From positions 24,180,001 through 24,244,000 of the forward strand of contig CM114275.1 of the NCBI GenBank assembly GCA_050084515.1: a DNA stretch of 64,000 nt. Reading direction: 5' to 3'. This DNA is from Blasia pusilla. Taxonomy: Eukaryota; Marchantiophyta; Marchantiopsida; Blasiales. The position numbers and the translations under genes were made by a program. Shown here one piece after another: positions 60,938 through 64,000 of the stretch; position 1 is the first letter of the stretch; each line of letters starts with the position of its first letter. The notes under the pieces were generated by a model. That model searched no databases. It was not told the origin of the DNA and worked only from the letters and a program-made list of their open reading frames with translations.

Positions 60938-63250
60938 TTCCAACTCCTTATGGGACTGAAGGTAAAATTGAAATGTGTTTCAAGACTAATCCTATCCATG
61001 TTATGTTATTGCTAGTAGAGTGGCAAGTATCTAAGATTCATAATTAGAAAGGTTGTAAATTGACACATGTTTGTTGAGCGTGATGTATTATGGAGGAGGG
61101 TAACTTGAACGAACAAGTTACCTTGTACACTCAAATTACGCTCATATGAGATCATATTAGCCCAATTACTTTTCACATCATAGTTGGTCAATACATAGAG
61201 TTCTATCTTGTTAATATTGTCAAGGATCAATAAAATGTTCAAGCATAAATTTGTCCAGAGTGGTTGGATGAGGTTGGATGCAACTCTGTTGCGTCGAGAT
61301 CAACATTTCGAACAACCCCTCTATTTTCCTTTTGTGGGGAGTAGTATGGAAGTAGTAATTGGTCTTATATTGGAAAACCTTTGTCCTCCATAGCATCAGT
61401 CAATAAATTTGAACCTTGTGATGGTTCCTTGAGTATGTCCCCCAACTTAAAATTTATTATGACAAATGCATACAAGCTTAGGGAATAGAACATCACAAAG
61501 AATTCCGTGGTTTTAATAGAAAACTTAACCCAGAACCTATCCTAAGTTAAATCCTATTTATAAGGACATAGTGGATCCATGGAAATATATTGAAATGAAA
61601 AATATTGGAAAATCTTAGAGCCAAAAATGAGGTGAAGTTGTTGAGCATTACTAATTAAGATTAAGGGACATGTTGACCGAATCAACAATCACCCAAGAAC
61701 ATGAGTGCATAGATTGTTATTTTGGCTATTTTGGGGGAAGAACATTTTGGATCTTCTCTAAGATATAAGAGGTAGTGTGATGGCTCTCCTCACTAACCAT
61801 CTTTCTCATGTTGAGCGTAAGGAAAACTCAATTATCTAGGGTTTAGTAAGAGCTCAAGTGCTAGAGTTTGTATTCCCTCACAGTGGAGAGTGGATGTGGC
61901 TTGATGATGACTTGTAAACTCAAGAGTGGAGTTGGTTGTGCAAGTTTAGGTCATTTTTACTTCAATTTTACATGAGAAAGAGGGTGTTAGTTTCCTGGAT
62001 GTGAACATCGATGTAGATTTTGTAGCGATGTGTATACACACAAAATACTCTTCTAGGCAAGGTCTTATTTGGGGGACTTCTTTTAGATCTTTTGGTATAG
62101 GACCATGTTTGTAGGTTGTTTCTATATTTGAGGATGGTTTCTAAAATTATGAAATGTATGGATGATTGCAACAATGTACATACAACACTATGCACGAGTT
62201 GGACACCATTCCAATCATCCAAACTCTCCATGAGCCATCACCCTTTTATTTCACGCATTCCATGTCTCAACATCTTGTGGTCTATCTTGCCCCCTCTTTA
62301 CCACTCATCTCAAGGCTTCCCGTCCATCTTGACTCACCTAAGTTTCTCTTTTACTCACCCATGACTGAGAGCTAGATTGTGGGCGCACTTGCCCTTCTTA
62401 TCCATGCCTATAATTGCCAATGGTGCTTGCTTGATCCCAAGACATGCATGAGGCTCTAACACTCATCTTCACTAATTTTGCTCCCCAGACTCATCCATCG
62501 TCTATATGTGTGTAGAGACAATCTCGAGGTTCCCGCCCCACCCCAACGTGTTAAATCTAGTTTTTGTGTCGATAATGATTACGGCCCCTACAATAGTTGA
62601 GCCCCGAGTGCAGAGGCTACAAAATACAAGTTATTTCGTAGAATTCTCAACCCTCCTATGTGAATATATCGACCATCCGATGGATTATAATAATTGAGTC
62701 CTTTCCAAACCGATTACTCCCACGTGTTAGTATTAATGCTCTATCCCCACACGGGACCGTTCTTCTCCAAGCCGTTTTCTTCTTCTCATATTATTTTTCT
62801 TCCCACCAAGTAAGTCTCCGGGAGTAGTATTCTTCTCTGAACCCTCTTCCAGGGGGCATTTTTTCTGGTCGATGATTAATCGATTCCCACAACAAGATTT
62901 CTAAAAGCGTAGGACGTTCATATGCACAAGGTGGTGACGATCTCGGAAACCATGACCGCGGAGGTTGCGGCAAAGAGGCCCCACCTCCGTTGGAATTTGT
63001 TTAGATCGTCGTCTTATGGTTCTTGGTAGCGAACCTCCAACGCCTCCTCAAACACGGGATCTGCAGGGCTAGCTGCGGAGTTTCTACGAAGATTTTTGAG
63101 CTTTTCAATGGCGAGCCCAAGAGTTAGCTTGTGGCATCTACACTAATACTTGAAGCCATATTTAAAAACCCAAACCCAGGGCCGCATACCCACAATCATG
63201 AGTCACTTCCCAAATGCCTCATGGCTCCTCCGTCTCAAACTAAAATATAT
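59746..63250. repeat. AT-rich repeat-like sequence
   Basis: About 3.5 kb with no supportable gene. Minus-strand frames at 59,923-60,135 and 60,572-60,844 read as protein-like fragments but without diagnostic motifs. The region includes the (CA)n/(TA)n microsatellite. GC content rises again after about 62,700, toward the next gene. Confidence 0.4.
60834..60936 (+). repeat. Compound (CA)n-(TA)n microsatellite
   Basis: (CA)7 at about 60,834-60,848, then a perfect (TA)42 run at 60,853-60,936. The tyrosine/isoleucine ORF across it is an artefact of the repeat. Such runs are highly length-variable and can form cruciforms. Confidence 0.97.
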
Positions 63251-63621
63251 GCCCCTAAACCCTAGATAAGCACAAACTAGGGTTCACTAATTCATGAAGA
63301 GGCTTGGGATAGGAGTTAGGGTTTAGTAATTTGTCCGTAAACTCCAGCCGGATAAGCAGACACTCACCACTGGTGATCACTTGATTAATCTAAGCAGACC
63401 AAAACTAGGGTTCACTAATGAGGAATCTCCCAAAGCAAATGGTTCAGGAAGACAGCCGTTCAGGGAAGAAGGGTTCTCATTTTACAAGTTCCAAGCGAAG
63501 AGCATACGCTTTGGGGTTCAGGAATTCTTCTGAAGAAAGAACGAGGGTAAAGTGACAGTCAGTGTGTATACGTTTGACTCGACGACGGAGGAGGAGGAGG
63601 ACCAGAGGAAAGGGATCTGCA
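63251..63621 (+). promoter_or_regulatory. Upstream region with telo-box-like motifs
   Basis: Contains CTAAACCCTAGATAA at about 63,255, GTTAGGGTTTAGTAA at about 63,327 and two copies of AAACTAGGGTTCACTAAT at 63,274-63,291 and 63,402-63,419. These contain or resemble the plant telo-box (AAACCCTAA) in both orientations. They lie 200-370 bases before the start codon of the gene at the window's end and are probably part of its promoter or 5' UTR. A GGA-repeat tract at about 63,585-63,600 sits just before the ATG. Confidence 0.45.
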
Positions 63622-64000
63622 ATGGAGTTTGTGAACCAGACGAGAGTGCATGAGGGCCTTGTGAGGTTCAAGCAGATCCTAAACAGGCAAATTACGGATA
63701 ATTTCAAATTGACAGGCCCCGAATTTGAAGTTGCTATGAGGCGACTGGATCCAAATCACCCTCATCTCGCCGAGTATGGGAGCTCTTCTGGCAAACAGAT
63801 GAGTGCTGATACTGCGGGTCTGGTGCAGAGACTGAGCCAGCTGCTCGAGAGTGGAATAATTCTCTACTTTGAAGATGAAACTCCAGAGTACGAGGATTTG
63901 AGAGAGTGGGTTCAACAGAAATGGGAGGGCAACTTCAGCGTCGATGTGCTTCAATTCGAGAACATCGCAGACAAGTTCTATCTGGTAGTGGTCAGGAACG
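63622..64000 (+). CDS. First exon (partial) of an unidentified gene, possibly DUF4283-like
   Basis: The frame is open from ATG 63,622 to the end of the window (126 codons, no stop), in GC-rich coding-type sequence after a GGA-rich leader. The visible part begins MEFVNQTRVHEGLVRFKQIL, followed by an acidic and polar segment. It then has LLESGIILYFEDETP and LREWVQQKWEGNFSVDVLQF, ending KFYLVVVRN. The order of a tryptophan-containing helix, then a beta-strand with an aromatic FYLV pair, resembles the DUF4283 fold found in plant retroelement-derived and nucleic-acid-binding proteins. This is a pattern impression, not an alignment. The start is well placed: no other in-frame ATG lies between the leader and this one. 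The gene continues beyond the window. Confidence 0.65.
   Translation, partial: MEFVNQTRVHEGLVRFKQILNRQITDNFKLTGPEFEVAMRRLDPNHPHLAEYGSSSGKQMSADTAGLVQRLSQLLESGIILYFEDETPEYEDLREWVQQKWEGNFSVDVLQFENIADKFYLVVVRN

Noticed and set aside
60736-60999. ORF with a long (IY)n run
   Set aside because: Translation of the (TA)n microsatellite.
1-64000. CRISPR arrays, bacterial operons, rRNA or tRNA genes
   Set aside because: No regularly spaced palindromic repeats, no Shine-Dalgarno-linked gene clusters and no recognisable rRNA were seen. tRNA genes were not excluded rigorously, since that needs a covariance search such as tRNAscan-SE.

Overview
This window looks like nuclear DNA of a land plant. It has intron-rich genes with GT-AG introns, a plastid-type BASS transporter, a plant-style Ku70 ending in a SAP domain, and AT-rich, CpG-poor repeat tracts between gene islands. 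The mix of decayed transposons and a lineage-specific C-terminal gene would suit a bryophyte, but the sequence alone does not settle the species. Exon models below were built by hand from splice sites, reading-frame continuity and conserved motifs; no alignment was run.

Layout. 1-459: last exon of an unidentified membrane-protein gene. 880-2,000: GC-rich island without a recognisable gene. 2,000-15,550: about 13.5 kb of AT-rich decayed repeats, including two related GC-rich elements with inverted ends (8,158-8,451 and about 9,094-9,633). 15,560-16,870: second GC-rich island. About 17,890-19,060: a degenerate tandem array. 19,905-22,466 (+): complete six-exon BASS-family plastid transporter. 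23,796-28,682 (-): complete twelve-exon protein phosphatase 5 with TPR repeats, convergent with BASS and containing one apparent GC-AG intron. 29,300-35,900: GC-rich sequence with one convincing fragment, the last exon of a histidine-phosphatase-like gene. 35,897-36,998 (+): candidate three-exon gene of unknown family. 37,432-41,063 (-): complete eight-exon mitochondrial carrier of the BAC1 (basic amino acid) type. 42,910-50,042 (-): nineteen-exon Ku70, complete except for an apparent 2-base frameshift in exon 14.

51,200-56,430 is the most interesting part. A decayed, rearranged copy of the first part of the BAC1-like gene is disrupted by an LTR-like element and contains an internal inversion. 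It abuts remnants of a Helitron Rep/helicase on the minus strand. The simplest reading is that a Helitron captured the carrier gene's 5' exons and the copy then decayed by C-to-T changes. 57,490-59,745 is probably a DNA transposon with subterminal repeats. 60,853-60,936 is a long (TA)n tract. The window ends in the first exon of another gene (from 63,622), preceded by telo-box-like motifs.

The intact genes are functionally unrelated (plastid transport, phosphatase signalling, mitochondrial transport, DNA double-strand-break repair), as is normal for a plant chromosome. The real story is the contrast between compact gene islands and mutationally decayed transposon sequence.
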